This document shows positions 8,958-17,077 of a DNA stretch of 64,000 bases, one piece after another (within the stretch, counting starts at the first letter, position 1; every line of letters starts with the position of its first letter). Both the position numbers and the translations under genes were made by a program. The DNA lies in NCBI GenBank assembly GCA_902363555.1, contig CABJAM010000006.1, positions 203,854 through 267,853 on the forward strand, read 5' to 3'. The notes under the pieces were generated by a model. It was not told the DNA's origin and ran no database searches. It was given only the letters and a program-made list of their open reading frames with translations. The DNA comes from Lachnospiraceae bacterium. GTDB lineage: Bacteria > Bacillota > Clostridia > Lachnospirales > Lachnospiraceae.

Positions 8958-10328
8958 ATGAGTAAGCGTTTGGAAAGCGGCAATCAGGATATCGGCGGTG
9001 GCCAGCCGGGGAGCGGCAGCCGGAGCGGGAAGGCTAAGGCGACGGTTTTTGATCTGAGGGGCGTGCCCTCGATGCGGCAGGCGGTGCCTTTGGCTTTGCA
9101 GCATGTGGTAGCGATGATCGTGGGGTGTGTGACGCCGGCGCTGATCATTTCCGGTGTGGCAAATCTGCCGGCTTCGGAGAAAGTGATTCTGGTACAGGCG
9201 GCGCTGGTGATCGCCGGTCTGGCTACGTTTCTGCAGTTATTTCCTATTGGGAAGTATTTGGGGTCCGGACTGCCGGTGATCATGGGCGTCAGCTTTGCCT
9301 ATGTGCCCAGCCTGCAGGCCATTGCCGAAGGGTATGATATAGCCACGATCATGGGCGCTCAGATCGTGGGCGGCATTGTGGCCATCGTAATCGGTATTTT
9401 TGTGAAAAAGATACGGTATTTGTTTCCGCCTCTGATCACCGGTACCGTGGTGTTTACCATCGGTCTTTCTTTGTATCCCACGGCGATCAACTATATGGCC
9501 GGCGGAACGGGAAGTGAGAACTACGGTTCCTGGCAGAACTGGCTGGTGGCGATCATTACGCTGATCATCGTGACCGTTCTGAATCATTTCGCTAAGGGCA
9601 TTTTGAAGCTGGCCTCGATTTTGATCGGTATTATATGCGGATACATTGTCTCGGCGTTTTTTGGAATGATCAGCTTTGCCAATGTGGCTGACGCCGGCAT
9701 TTTCCAGCTCCCCCAGTTTTTCCACTTCGGAGTGACCTTTGAGATATCCTCCTGTGTGGCGATTGGCATTTTGTTTGCAATTAATTCCATTCAGGCCATC
9801 GGCGATTACTCGGCGACGACCATCGGCGGTATGAACCGGGAGCCGGAAAACCAGGAACTTCAGGGCGGTATTATCGGTTATGGCGTCAGCAATATTGTAG
9901 GGGCACTGTTTGGCGGTCTGCCCACAGCCACATACAGCCAGAACGTGGGTATTGTGGCGACGACAAAGGTAATTAACCGCTGTGTGCTTGGTCTGGCGGC
10001 CGGAATCATACTGGTGGCCGGATTAGTGCCCAAGTTTTCAGCGCTGTTGACGACGATCCCCCAGTGCGTGCTGGGCGGTGCCACGGTATCTGTGTTTGCA
10101 TCCATCGCCATGACCGGGATGAAGCTTGTGGTTTCACAGCCGCTGAGTTATCGCAACACATCTATTGTCGGTCTGGCAGCGGCACTGGGCATGGGTATTT
10201 CTCAGGCCAGCGCGGCATTGTCCACATTTCCTCAGTGGGTGACGACAATTTTTGGAAAGTCTCCGGTGGTGATTGCAACGCTGGTGGCCGTGCTTTTAAA
10301 TATTATTTTGCCAAAGGATAAGGAATAG
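8958..10328 (+). CDS. NCS2 family nucleobase permease (xanthine/urate type)
   Basis: A polytopic membrane transporter of the nucleobase:cation symporter-2 family, importing a purine base. About 12-14 hydrophobic segments are visible. The NCS2 signature region reads SIQAIGDYSATTIGGMNREP, and the later motif QNVGIVATTKVINR is the form seen in xanthine/urate carriers rather than uracil carriers. The first ~35 residues are polar. A GTGGGGA site precedes the ATG. The gene is followed after 12 bp by a YheO-type regulator, probably in one operon and possibly its own controller. Exact substrate is inference from the motif. Confidence 0.9.
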   Translation: MSKRLESGNQDIGGGQPGSGSRSGKAKATVFDLRGVPSMRQAVPLALQHVVAMIVGCVTPALIISGVANLPASEKVILVQAALVIAGLATFLQLFPIGKYLGSGLPVIMGVSFAYVPSLQAIAEGYDIATIMGAQIVGGIVAIVIGIFVKKIRYLFPPLITGTVVFTIGLSLYPTAINYMAGGTGSENYGSWQNWLVAIITLIIVTVLNHFAKGILKLASILIGIICGYIVSAFFGMISFANVADAGIFQLPQFFHFGVTFEISSCVAIGILFAINSIQAIGDYSATTIGGMNREPENQELQGGIIGYGVSNIVGALFGGLPTATYSQNVGIVATTKVINRCVLGLAAGIILVAGLVPKFSALLTTIPQCVLGGATVSVFASIAMTGMKLVVSQPLSYRNTSIVGLAAALGMGISQASAALSTFPQWVTTIFGKSPVVIATLVAVLLNIILPKDKE

Positions 10329-10340
10329 GAGGCGCTGGAG

Positions 10341-10982
10341 ATGAATAAATATCTGGAACCTTATGTACCTATGATGGATTTTCTTGCGGCTTTTCTTGGA
10401 AAAAGTACGGAGATCGTGCTCCATGACCTGACGGACTGGCATTGCTCGGTGGTAGCTATCCGCAATGGCCATATCAGCGGGCGGGAGGTTGGGTCGCCGG
10501 TGACGGACCTGGCCCTGCAGGTTCTCAATGAGGCCAGATATAAGGATGTGCCTTATATCAGCGGCTATCAGAGCCGGGCCAGGAACGGCCATGTGCTTAA
10601 ATCGGCCACGTATTTTATCCATGATAATCACGGCAATATCGTGGGGATGATGTGTCTTAATACGGACTGTCAGAATATGGTCATGGCCAGGGATCTGATG
10701 ACAGAGCTGATCGATGCGATGAATATTCCTGAGGAGACCGGCGAGGTGACGGAGACGTTTAATGTGAATGTGATGGATCTGATCGCATCTAATTTTGAGA
10801 AGGTCTATCCGGATGTGAGCGTGAAGCCTCAGGAGCTGGGGCAGAAGGAGAAGCTGGATATTGTGGCTCAGCTTTCGGAAATGGGAACATTTCTTATGAA
10901 GGGGGCTGTGGGGTATGTGGCGGAGCGGCTGGAGGTCTCGGTGCCTACGATCTATCGATATTTGAATTTAGTAAAAAAATGA
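10341..10982 (+). CDS. YheO/DauR-type transcription regulator (PAS plus HTH)
   Basis: A 213-residue regulator. The N-terminal two-thirds match the YheO PAS-like domain (TEIVLHDLTDWHCSVVAI...GNIVGMMCLNTD). The C-terminal ~60 residues form a helix-turn-helix ending ERLEVSVPTIYRYLNLVKK, typical of the family. Relatives regulate amino-acid or nucleobase catabolism. Position 12 bp after the permease suggests it senses the transported base or a derivative and regulates this unit, which is inference. Confidence 0.85.
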   Translation: MNKYLEPYVPMMDFLAAFLGKSTEIVLHDLTDWHCSVVAIRNGHISGREVGSPVTDLALQVLNEARYKDVPYISGYQSRARNGHVLKSATYFIHDNHGNIVGMMCLNTDCQNMVMARDLMTELIDAMNIPEETGEVTETFNVNVMDLIASNFEKVYPDVSVKPQELGQKEKLDIVAQLSEMGTFLMKGAVGYVAERLEVSVPTIYRYLNLVKK

Positions 10983-10988
10983 AGCTGG

Positions 10989-11076
10989 AGCCGGTCATTA
11001 TCGTGAACGGAGATCCAAGGCAAACCCAAGGAGTGTCGGGCTTGCCTTGAACCTCCGTGGATCGTAATGGCCGGTT
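10989..11076. repeat. Long imperfect inverted repeat between regulator and mobA
   Basis: The arms 10989-11023 and 11043-11077 pair over about 35 positions with a handful of mismatches and several possible G-U pairs; the best blocks are CATTA, ACGGAG and CAAGGCAA. A loop of about 19 nt separates them. There is no T-run, so it is not a plain terminator. It could be a processed RNA hairpin or a miniature inverted-repeat element. Confidence 0.7.
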
Positions 11077-11097
11077 AATTAATAAAGGAGAAATTGT

Positions 11098-11805
11098 ATG
11101 TATTACTGTGTTTTAACTGGTGGTAAAAGCCGCCGTATGGGGCAGGATAAAGCTTTTTTGAATATGGGCGGAAGGTATGTTGTGGAGGTGCTGATTGAGA
11201 GGTTTATGGGGGAGGGGCGCAAGCTTTGTCTGTCGTCGGCTGATGGCGATTTGTCGGCAAGGCTGATACATTTGCCAGATAATATGACGCATCTGCCGGG
11301 AGAGCCGATGCATCTGCAAAATAAGATGACGTATCGATCCGGCGGCCTGACGGAGGTGGCGGATATTGTACGGGGAGCCGGGCCTATGGGGGGGATTTAT
11401 TCGCTGCTTAAAGTGCTCGGGGAGGATGTGTTTGTCATGGCCACGGATATGCCCTTTGCGGATGTGCGGCTGGCCGAATTGATCATTGCGGCGGCCAGCG
11501 GTGAAATGAAAACCTGCTCGCAGGATAGTGGCAGGCCCGGTCCGGCGGACCTGTGCTTATTGGAGTGGGAAAGCGGGCGGCTGGAACCATTGTTTGGATT
11601 TTATTCTCTGGCCTGTCTAAAGCCTATGGAAGCGATGCTTGCACAGGGAAATTACCGCCTGTCGTCGCTGGCGGATCGTGTGCATGTGCGGCGCATCCCG
11701 GAGACGGCCCTTGCAAAGGCCTATGGCGCTGGCTGGGAGCGGGCGCTTTTTAATATGAATACGCCCGAAGATTACGTTCGGGCGATGGAAATCCTTCATC
11801 AATAG
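11098..11805 (+). CDS. mobA: Molybdenum cofactor guanylyltransferase (MobA-like)
   Basis: Transfers GMP to molybdopterin to make the guanine dinucleotide form of the cofactor. The nucleotide-binding N-terminus LTGGKSRRMGQDKAFL is diagnostic, followed by GAGPMGGIYSLL and VMATDMPFA (metal-binding Asp region), and FNMNTPEDY at the C-terminus. Between the first motif and the GPMGG motif there is an in-frame triplicated 7-residue repeat (HLPDNMT, HLPGEPM, HLQNKMT) absent from typical MobA, which helps explain the length of 235. AAGGAG precedes the ATG. No molybdoenzyme or other cofactor gene is adjacent, though a ModE-like gene lies at 15.7 kb. Confidence 0.88.
   Translation: MYYCVLTGGKSRRMGQDKAFLNMGGRYVVEVLIERFMGEGRKLCLSSADGDLSARLIHLPDNMTHLPGEPMHLQNKMTYRSGGLTEVADIVRGAGPMGGIYSLLKVLGEDVFVMATDMPFADVRLAELIIAAASGEMKTCSQDSGRPGPADLCLLEWESGRLEPLFGFYSLACLKPMEAMLAQGNYRLSSLADRVHVRRIPETALAKAYGAGWERALFNMNTPEDYVRAMEILHQ
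11269..11331 (+). repeat. In-frame 21-bp tandem repeat (three copies) inside mobA
   Basis: Units 11269-11289, 11290-11310 and 11311-11331 each begin CAT(T/C)TGC and encode seven residues starting His-Leu. The copies have diverged but remain in frame. Confidence 0.85.
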
Positions 11806-11837
11806 TGAAACAATAAACTATTTTTTAAAAATAATAC

Positions 11838-11866
11838 TTGATTTAGTTGCAGAAGTGTGACATAAT
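11838..11866 (+). promoter_or_regulatory. Putative promoter for the cell-wall hydrolase gene
   Basis: TTGATT (11838-11843) and CATAAT (11861-11866) are spaced 17 bp, about 50 bp before the start codon. Confidence 0.5.
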
Positions 11867-11916
11867 TATAAAAAAGTATGTAACATTATTGTAATAAATG
11901 GAGGATGGAGAAGCAG

Positions 11917-14628
11917 ATGAAAAAGATAGTTTATTTGTTGGCAGCAGTGCTTCTGTCCGTTGAAATCGTAGGCGCAGCCGTACCGATGAAGACGTATGCA
12001 GCTACAACGGGAACAGTAAATACTTCCGCTCTGAATGTCCGATCCGGCGCGTCCACAGGACATTCGCGCATCGGCCTGATCTACCAGGGCGACACCGTAA
12101 CGATTCTCGGTTCCAGCGGCAATTGGTATCAGATCAGTGCCAACATCAACGGAACGACAAAAACCGGTTATGTCTATAAGGACTATATCAAGGTCAACAG
12201 CGGGAGCACCACAGGCGGGGGCACCTCGGGCGGCAGCGGTTCCACAACCAGCGGCAGCGGTACCGGAAAGGTGAACGTCAGCGGACTGAATGTCCGTTCC
12301 GGCCCGTCCACCAGTTCCAGTATACTTGGCTCGATTTCCAGCGGAACAACAGTGACGATTTTGGAATCCAGCGGCCAGTGGTATAAAATTTCCGTAAATC
12401 TTTACGGGAATACGGTGACTGCCTATGTTTTTGCCCAGTACATCACCCGTACATCAGACGGCGGCTCCGGTGGGAGTACAGGAAACAGCGGCGGTTCCAC
12501 CAGCGGGGGAAGCTCCGGCACTGTGACTTCGGGAAGCAAGGGCAAGGTAAATACAAGTGCATTAAATGTCCGTACAGGTGCCTCCACAAGCGCATCCCGT
12601 ATCGGCTGCATTTATTTGAATGAAGAAGTAACGATCCTGGCAAAAAGCGGCGACTGGTATCAGGTAACTGCCACTGTCAACGGAAGAAGCCAGAATGGCT
12701 ACGTATCGGCTCAATACATAACGATCACTTCCACGGGAAGCACCGGCTCCGGAAATTCCGGCGGAGGAAGTAACGGCTCTGGAAATGAAGGCGGGGGCAG
12801 CACCGGCGGCACGACGACACAGGCCAAGGGTACAGTCAACGACGGCCCGTTAAATATCCGCTCCGGCGCATCCACAGGTCATTCGATCCTCGGCTATGTA
12901 AATAAGGGAACTGTTTTGCAGATCCTTTCCACTGAGGGTGAATGGTTTAAAGTATCTGTTAATATTTCCGGCCGTACAGTGACCGGCTATGCATTTGCAA
13001 AATATGTGACAAAAACCGATGACGGCGGAAACAGCTCCGGCGGTAGCTCCTCCGGAGGAAACTCATCCGGCGGTACAACCACACCGAGCGAGTCCACCGG
13101 TATCGTCAATGACGGTCCGTTAAATGTCCGCTCCGGGCCCTCAACAGGCACATCGGTCCTTGGTTATCTCTCCAAGGGCGCCAGTGTGAAAATCCTAGCC
13201 ACAGAGGGCAGTTGGTATAAGGTTTCCGTAGTTATTGGCGGAAAGACCGTGACCGGTTACGTTTTCGCACAGTATGTGACTGTCAGCAGCGGCTCAGGTA
13301 ATGAGGGCGGCGGCTCCGGCAATACAGGCGGTTCAGGAAATGAGGGTGGTGGCTCCGGCACGACCGATCCAAGCTTTGAGCAGCAGATCGCAGCCTTCCC
13401 GGAATCCTACAAGGCATCCCTTCGGGCGCTCCACGAAAAATACCCCAATTGGGTATTTAAGGCAGTAAATACCGGCCTTGACTGGAATGAAGTTATTTCC
13501 AAGGAGAACGTGGTTGCAATCAATGTTATCCAGACAGCCATCAACGCCAATACAGACTATGGCAAGCTTTCCACCATGGAGGGCGCTTACGACTGGGCAA
13601 CAGATAAATACACACTTTGTGATGCGGGCGGCTTCTATACCGTATCCAAGGAAGTGCTTGAGTACTATATGGACCCGCGGAATATGTTCGATGAAAAGAA
13701 TATTTTCCAGTTTGAATCCCATGCCTATGATTCTTCCCAGAAGAAGGAAGTGGTTCAGGGTATATTAAATGGCACCTTTATGAAAGGCAATTATACTTAT
13801 GGTTCCGTGACGAAAAACTATGCGGATACATTTATGGAAGCCGGACAGACCCACGGTGTCAGCCCGTATTTCCTCGCAGCCAGAAGCCGCCAGGAGGTGG
13901 GTGTAAATGGCAGCGGTTCCGTATCCGGTAATTACGGTAGCTATGCCGGCTATTACAATTACTTTAACATTGGCGCCAACGCAGGTTCAGACCCGATTGC
14001 CAACGGCCTTAACTATGCCAAGGGTGGCAGCGATGGTAAGAACACCAGCTACGGCAGACCGTGGACAAACCCATACAAGGCCATCATGGGCGGCGCGGAT
14101 TTCCTCGGCGCATCCTATATCCGTATTGGACAGAACACGAACTATTTCCAGAAGTTCAATGTGGTTTATCATCAGGCATTGTACAAGCACCAGTATATGA
14201 GCGCCATCATTGCACCGAGCAGCGAGGCGTCCACGGTATACAATTCCTATAAAAACCTGGGCGTGTTGAATCAGGCGTTTGTATTCTACATTCCGGTTTA
14301 TAACAATATGCCGTCAAGTAAGTGCCAGCTTCCTGGCTTTGCCGGCAATCCGAACAGCTACTTAAAGTCGCTGAGTGTGACCGGCGGCGGACAGAATTTG
14401 TTGCTGACACCGACATTTAAGTATAACACGACGACCTACGATATCGTTGTGGGCAGCAATGTCAGCCAGGTAAATATCAGCGGAAGCTCTGTGAGCGCAT
14501 ATGCCAAGGGCATTTCCGGCACAGGTACATATAATCTTAACCCGGGCATGAATACCTTTAAGGTGACATGTACGGCGGGGAATGGAACGACGACAACCTA
14601 CACACTGAATATCAGCCGTGCCCAATAA
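11917..14628 (+). CDS. Secreted cell-wall hydrolase: five SH3b domains, glucosaminidase, cadherin-like domain
   Basis: A large exported protein predicted to bind and cut peptidoglycan. A signal peptide (about residues 1-29, KKIVYLLAAVLLSVEIVGAA) is followed by five bacterial SH3 domains, each with the form (L)NVRSGxST...GxWYxIS...GYV, at roughly 31-94, 118-181, 209-272, 305-368 and 393-455. Gly/Ser-rich linkers join them. A glucosaminidase (GH73-like) domain spans about 480-800, with a candidate catalytic Glu in SRQEVG and the YNYFNIGA motif. The C-terminal ~85 residues form a cadherin-like beta-sandwich. ATG 11917 is preferred over 11905 because of GGAG spacing. The next gene shares the C-terminal domain type. 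Confidence 0.88.
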   Translation: MKKIVYLLAAVLLSVEIVGAAVPMKTYAATTGTVNTSALNVRSGASTGHSRIGLIYQGDTVTILGSSGNWYQISANINGTTKTGYVYKDYIKVNSGSTTGGGTSGGSGSTTSGSGTGKVNVSGLNVRSGPSTSSSILGSISSGTTVTILESSGQWYKISVNLYGNTVTAYVFAQYITRTSDGGSGGSTGNSGGSTSGGSSGTVTSGSKGKVNTSALNVRTGASTSASRIGCIYLNEEVTILAKSGDWYQVTATVNGRSQNGYVSAQYITITSTGSTGSGNSGGGSNGSGNEGGGSTGGTTTQAKGTVNDGPLNIRSGASTGHSILGYVNKGTVLQILSTEGEWFKVSVNISGRTVTGYAFAKYVTKTDDGGNSSGGSSSGGNSSGGTTTPSESTGIVNDGPLNVRSGPSTGTSVLGYLSKGASVKILATEGSWYKVSVVIGGKTVTGYVFAQYVTVSSGSGNEGGGSGNTGGSGNEGGGSGTTDPSFEQQIAAFPESYKASLRALHEKYPNWVFKAVNTGLDWNEVISKENVVAINVIQTAINANTDYGKLSTMEGAYDWATDKYTLCDAGGFYTVSKEVLEYYMDPRNMFDEKNIFQFESHAYDSSQKKEVVQGILNGTFMKGNYTYGSVTKNYADTFMEAGQTHGVSPYFLAARSRQEVGVNGSGSVSGNYGSYAGYYNYFNIGANAGSDPIANGLNYAKGGSDGKNTSYGRPWTNPYKAIMGGADFLGASYIRIGQNTNYFQKFNVVYHQALYKHQYMSAIIAPSSEASTVYNSYKNLGVLNQAFVFYIPVYNNMPSSKCQLPGFAGNPNSYLKSLSVTGGGQNLLLTPTFKYNTTTYDIVVGSNVSQVNISGSSVSAYAKGISGTGTYNLNPGMNTFKVTCTAGNGTTTTYTLNISRAQ

Positions 14629-14647
14629 TTAACAGGAGGAGTGATTT

Positions 14648-15610
14648 ATGAAAAAGAAGATCGCAGTTGCAGCCTGCCTTGTATGTGCAATTGTCTGCGG
14701 TGTTATTGTCTCAGGTATGACATCCAAGGCCAGCAGCGCCAATATCTCCATTGGGGTGGACAATTCCACCGTAAAAAAGGAACAGGAATTTACGGTGAAG
14801 GTCAACGTATCCAGTGATGCGGCGATGCAGAATATTGATACGATGCTCTCTTATGATCCCGAGGTACTGGAATTTGTATCCAGCGACAGCAGTGCTGTGG
14901 CCGGAGCTTCCGGAATGATCCACATTATGGAAGAGTTTTTGGACCCCGTGGGCGACATTACCTATAATCTTACATTTAAGGCTCTGGAGGTGGGCAATTC
15001 CAGCCTCCAGGTTTCAGAAACCTTTATTTCCGAGGCGGAAACCTTTAATGTGGTGCCTGTATCCTCCGATGCTGTGAGCATGGAGGTGATCACCAATCGC
15101 CAGGAATCCACAGAAACACGCCTTGGCGAATTGCTGGTAGCTCCGGGAACTATGAATGAAACCTTTGATCCGGATGTGTATGAGTATACTGTGGATGTGG
15201 CTTATGAGGACGAGGCTGTGGCCGTCAGCGCCATCCCTATGGATGAAAATGCCGTAGTTACTATGGAAAAGGCTGATACATTAAGCTTTGGTGCCAATAC
15301 GATCGTGATCACAGTGACCGCGCCTTCCGGCAATGTAGGTACCTACACCATTACTGTGAACCGCTCCGATGTACCGGAGTCTCAAAGCGAGACCGAAGAA
15401 TCTCAGAGTGAACCGGAAGAGTCTCAGAGTATGTCCGAGACGGTGCCGCCAAGCGATGTACCGGAAACGCAGGAGACTTCACCGGAGAGCGTTGATGCCG
15501 GGGAAAGCACCAGTCAGAGTACAGAGTCCGTGGATAATACTGCAGACAGCACCGATGGCGGAGCTGCCATGGAGGATATTCCACAGACTGTTTCAGGAAA
15601 TGTACAGTAA
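14648..15610 (+). CDS. Secreted cohesin-like / cadherin-like surface protein
   Basis: An exported protein with a signal peptide (residues 1-30). Residues about 33-150 resemble a cohesin-type beta-sandwich (MLSYDPEVLEFVSSDSSAV...GDITYNLTFKAL), a fold used for protein binding. Residues about 157-240 are a cadherin-like domain (VAPGTMNETFDPDVYEYTVDV...GTYTITVNRS) of the same type as the end of the upstream hydrolase. The last ~80 residues are Ser/Glu/Thr-rich and low complexity, ending without an LPxTG or other anchor. It begins 19 bp after the hydrolase with an AGGAGG site, so the two are likely co-expressed and may act together at the wall. Confidence 0.8.
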   Translation: MKKKIAVAACLVCAIVCGVIVSGMTSKASSANISIGVDNSTVKKEQEFTVKVNVSSDAAMQNIDTMLSYDPEVLEFVSSDSSAVAGASGMIHIMEEFLDPVGDITYNLTFKALEVGNSSLQVSETFISEAETFNVVPVSSDAVSMEVITNRQESTETRLGELLVAPGTMNETFDPDVYEYTVDVAYEDEAVAVSAIPMDENAVVTMEKADTLSFGANTIVITVTAPSGNVGTYTITVNRSDVPESQSETEESQSEPEESQSMSETVPPSDVPETQETSPESVDAGESTSQSTESVDNTADSTDGGAAMEDIPQTVSGNVQ

Positions 15611-15673
15611 CTGTAACAGCGAAGCAGTCTCAGAGTACGGATTAAGATTTTAATTAAATAACGTTTATTTCAG

Positions 15674-15708
15674 GAAAAGCATCTTAGATTATAAATAAGA
15701 TGCTTTTC
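15674..15708. terminator. Perfect 13-bp hairpin ending the cell-wall operon
   Basis: GAAAAGCATCTTA (15674-15686) pairs perfectly with TAAGATGCTTTTC (15696-15708). The A-rich and T-rich arm ends could stop transcription in either direction. It lies directly before the ribosome site of the ModE-like gene, so some read-through regulation is possible. Confidence 0.7.
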
Positions 15709-15724
15709 TCATAGGAGGAATAGG

Positions 15725-16069
15725 ATGTTTGATGAAAAACTGCAATATAAAATGACGCTCCGGTTGTTTACGGATGAAAAGGCATTCGGGCCGGGAATCG
15801 CCAGGCTGCTCCGGCTGACCGATGAGACACATTCCCTCAATAAGGCGGCGGCAGCCATGGGGATGGCTTACAGTAAGGCCTGGAAGATACTCAATGAATC
15901 GGAGGATGCTCTGGGCTTTAAGCTGCTGGAGCGCCACGCCGGCGGCAGCGGGGGCGGGGGAGCTGCGCTGACCGACCAGGGCAGACAACTTCTTGTGTGT
16001 TATGAAAGCTTCCTGGAGGAAGCAGCAGCGTCGGTTGACCGGATTTTTGAAAAATACTTTAAAGCGTGA
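15725..16069 (+). CDS. ModE-like winged-helix DNA-binding protein
   Basis: A 114-residue protein equal to the N-terminal DNA-binding domain of ModE (GPGIARLLRLTDETHSLNKAAAAMGMAYSKAWKILNESE, read in two parts, then LTDQGRQLLVCYESF). It lacks the C-terminal molybdate-binding TOBE domains of full ModE, as is common in clostridia. A Gly-rich stretch (GGSGGGG) replaces the wing region. It probably regulates molybdate or tungstate uptake genes elsewhere; mobA is 4 kb upstream. An AGGAGG site at 15713-15718 fixes the start. Confidence 0.85.
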   Translation: MFDEKLQYKMTLRLFTDEKAFGPGIARLLRLTDETHSLNKAAAAMGMAYSKAWKILNESEDALGFKLLERHAGGSGGGGAALTDQGRQLLVCYESFLEEAAASVDRIFEKYFKA

Positions 16070-16075
16070 TCTGGT

Positions 16076-16113
16076 ATGCGAAGCAAATGCGCATACCTGT
16101 CTGAATGGTTACA
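16076..16113 (-). repeat. Dispersed palindromic repeat, GTAACCATTCAGACAGG family (copy A)
   Basis: Read on the minus strand this is GTAACCATTCAGACAGG followed by a short hairpin around GTATGCG...CGCATAC. It matches sequences at 17979-18011 and 30575-30625. Confidence 0.6.
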
Positions 16114-16150
16114 TACAATATTCTAAGAGCAAAGTTATCCGGATGATTTT

Positions 16151-16972
16151 ATGGAAAAGAATATATGGAAACGTATGATCTTATTGATTCTATTGGCCCT
16201 GATCCTGAGTATATCCTATCAATTTTTTGTTGCCGGCTCCAGGTTTCATCTAAAAGCCGGCAATAGCCATGTTATGGCGGAAGGCTCCGGCGCGGAAAAC
16301 GCGGAAATCCCCGGAGGTGGAAGCTCGGCGCCGGAGAGTTCCGGGGTTCCTGCGGACGGAGGCGCGTCGCAGCCGAAATATATTGCCATAACCTTTGATG
16401 ATGGGCCGAAGCAGGGAACGACAGATGTGCTTCTGGATGGATTAAAAGAACGGGGGGTAAAAGCCACGTTCTTTATTATTGGGCAGCAGGTGGAGGGAAA
16501 TGAGGAGATTATCCGGCAAATGGCTGAGGACGGCCATCTGGTGGGCAATCATACCTTTAACCATGTAAATCTGGCAAAGCTTTCCTCCACGGACGGAGCG
16601 AAAGAGCTTGCGGAATGCTTTGGCGAGCTCCAGTCTCTGACCGGGCAGGAGGACTGCCTTGTGCGGCCGCCCTACGGGGAGGTCAGTGATACGCTGAAAA
16701 AGAACATCGACTGTCCGATCGTGCTCTGGTCGGTGGATACCCGGGACTGGACCGGAAAAAGCGCGGGGGATATCGCCGATTATATTGTGGCTACGGCAAA
16801 GACCGGGGATATCATCCTGCTCCACGATATTTATAAGGACAGTGTACAGGGCGCGCTGATGGCCATTGACACCATGCAAAAAAACGGATATACTTTTGTC
16901 ACGGTAACTGAGCTGTTTGAAAAAAACGGCATTTCCATGGAATCCGGAAAAGTATACAGAAAAACGTATTGA
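16151..16972 (+). CDS. Polysaccharide deacetylase (NodB/PdaA-like), membrane-anchored
   Basis: Removes acetyl groups from peptidoglycan or another polysaccharide outside the cell. An N-terminal transmembrane anchor (residues 5-25) is followed by a Gly/Ser/Pro-rich linker, then the NodB domain from about residue 76: ITFDDGPK (catalytic and metal Asp), GNHTFNHVNL (metal His pair), RPPYGE, SVDTRDW and ILLHD. All five catalytic motifs are present. Length 273 is normal. The ribosome site is weak (GGATG). It belongs with the cell-wall genes upstream, although the ModE-like gene intervenes. Confidence 0.9.
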   Translation: MEKNIWKRMILLILLALILSISYQFFVAGSRFHLKAGNSHVMAEGSGAENAEIPGGGSSAPESSGVPADGGASQPKYIAITFDDGPKQGTTDVLLDGLKERGVKATFFIIGQQVEGNEEIIRQMAEDGHLVGNHTFNHVNLAKLSSTDGAKELAECFGELQSLTGQEDCLVRPPYGEVSDTLKKNIDCPIVLWSVDTRDWTGKSAGDIADYIVATAKTGDIILLHDIYKDSVQGALMAIDTMQKNGYTFVTVTELFEKNGISMESGKVYRKTY

Positions 16973-16974
16973 CA

Positions 16975-17055
16975 GCCCAGCAAAATGTCCTGCCGGCGTA
17001 ACAGTTCAGCCATTTTTAACGGTTACCCGCCGGGCGGAGGTCCGGGCTGTTGATC
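16975..17055. repeat. Nested inverted repeat between deacetylase and endonuclease IV genes
   Basis: Outer arms ACAGCCC and GGGCTGT enclose an inner imperfect pair (CCGGCGTAAC with GTTACCCGCCGG). The inner part contains GTAACAGTTCAG, related to the dispersed GTAACCATTCAG family. It may serve as a terminator but has no clean T-run. Confidence 0.45.
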
Positions 17056-17077
17056 ATAGATTTAGGAGGATATAAAG

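Noticed and set aside
11762..11784. Terminator at the end of mobA (CGCCCGAA...TTCGGGCG)
   Set aside because: The inverted repeat is inside the coding sequence and has no T-run after it.
12200..13360. Repeats between SH3 domains as a mobile or CRISPR-like array
   Set aside because: They are in-frame Gly/Ser linker and domain duplications of one gene.
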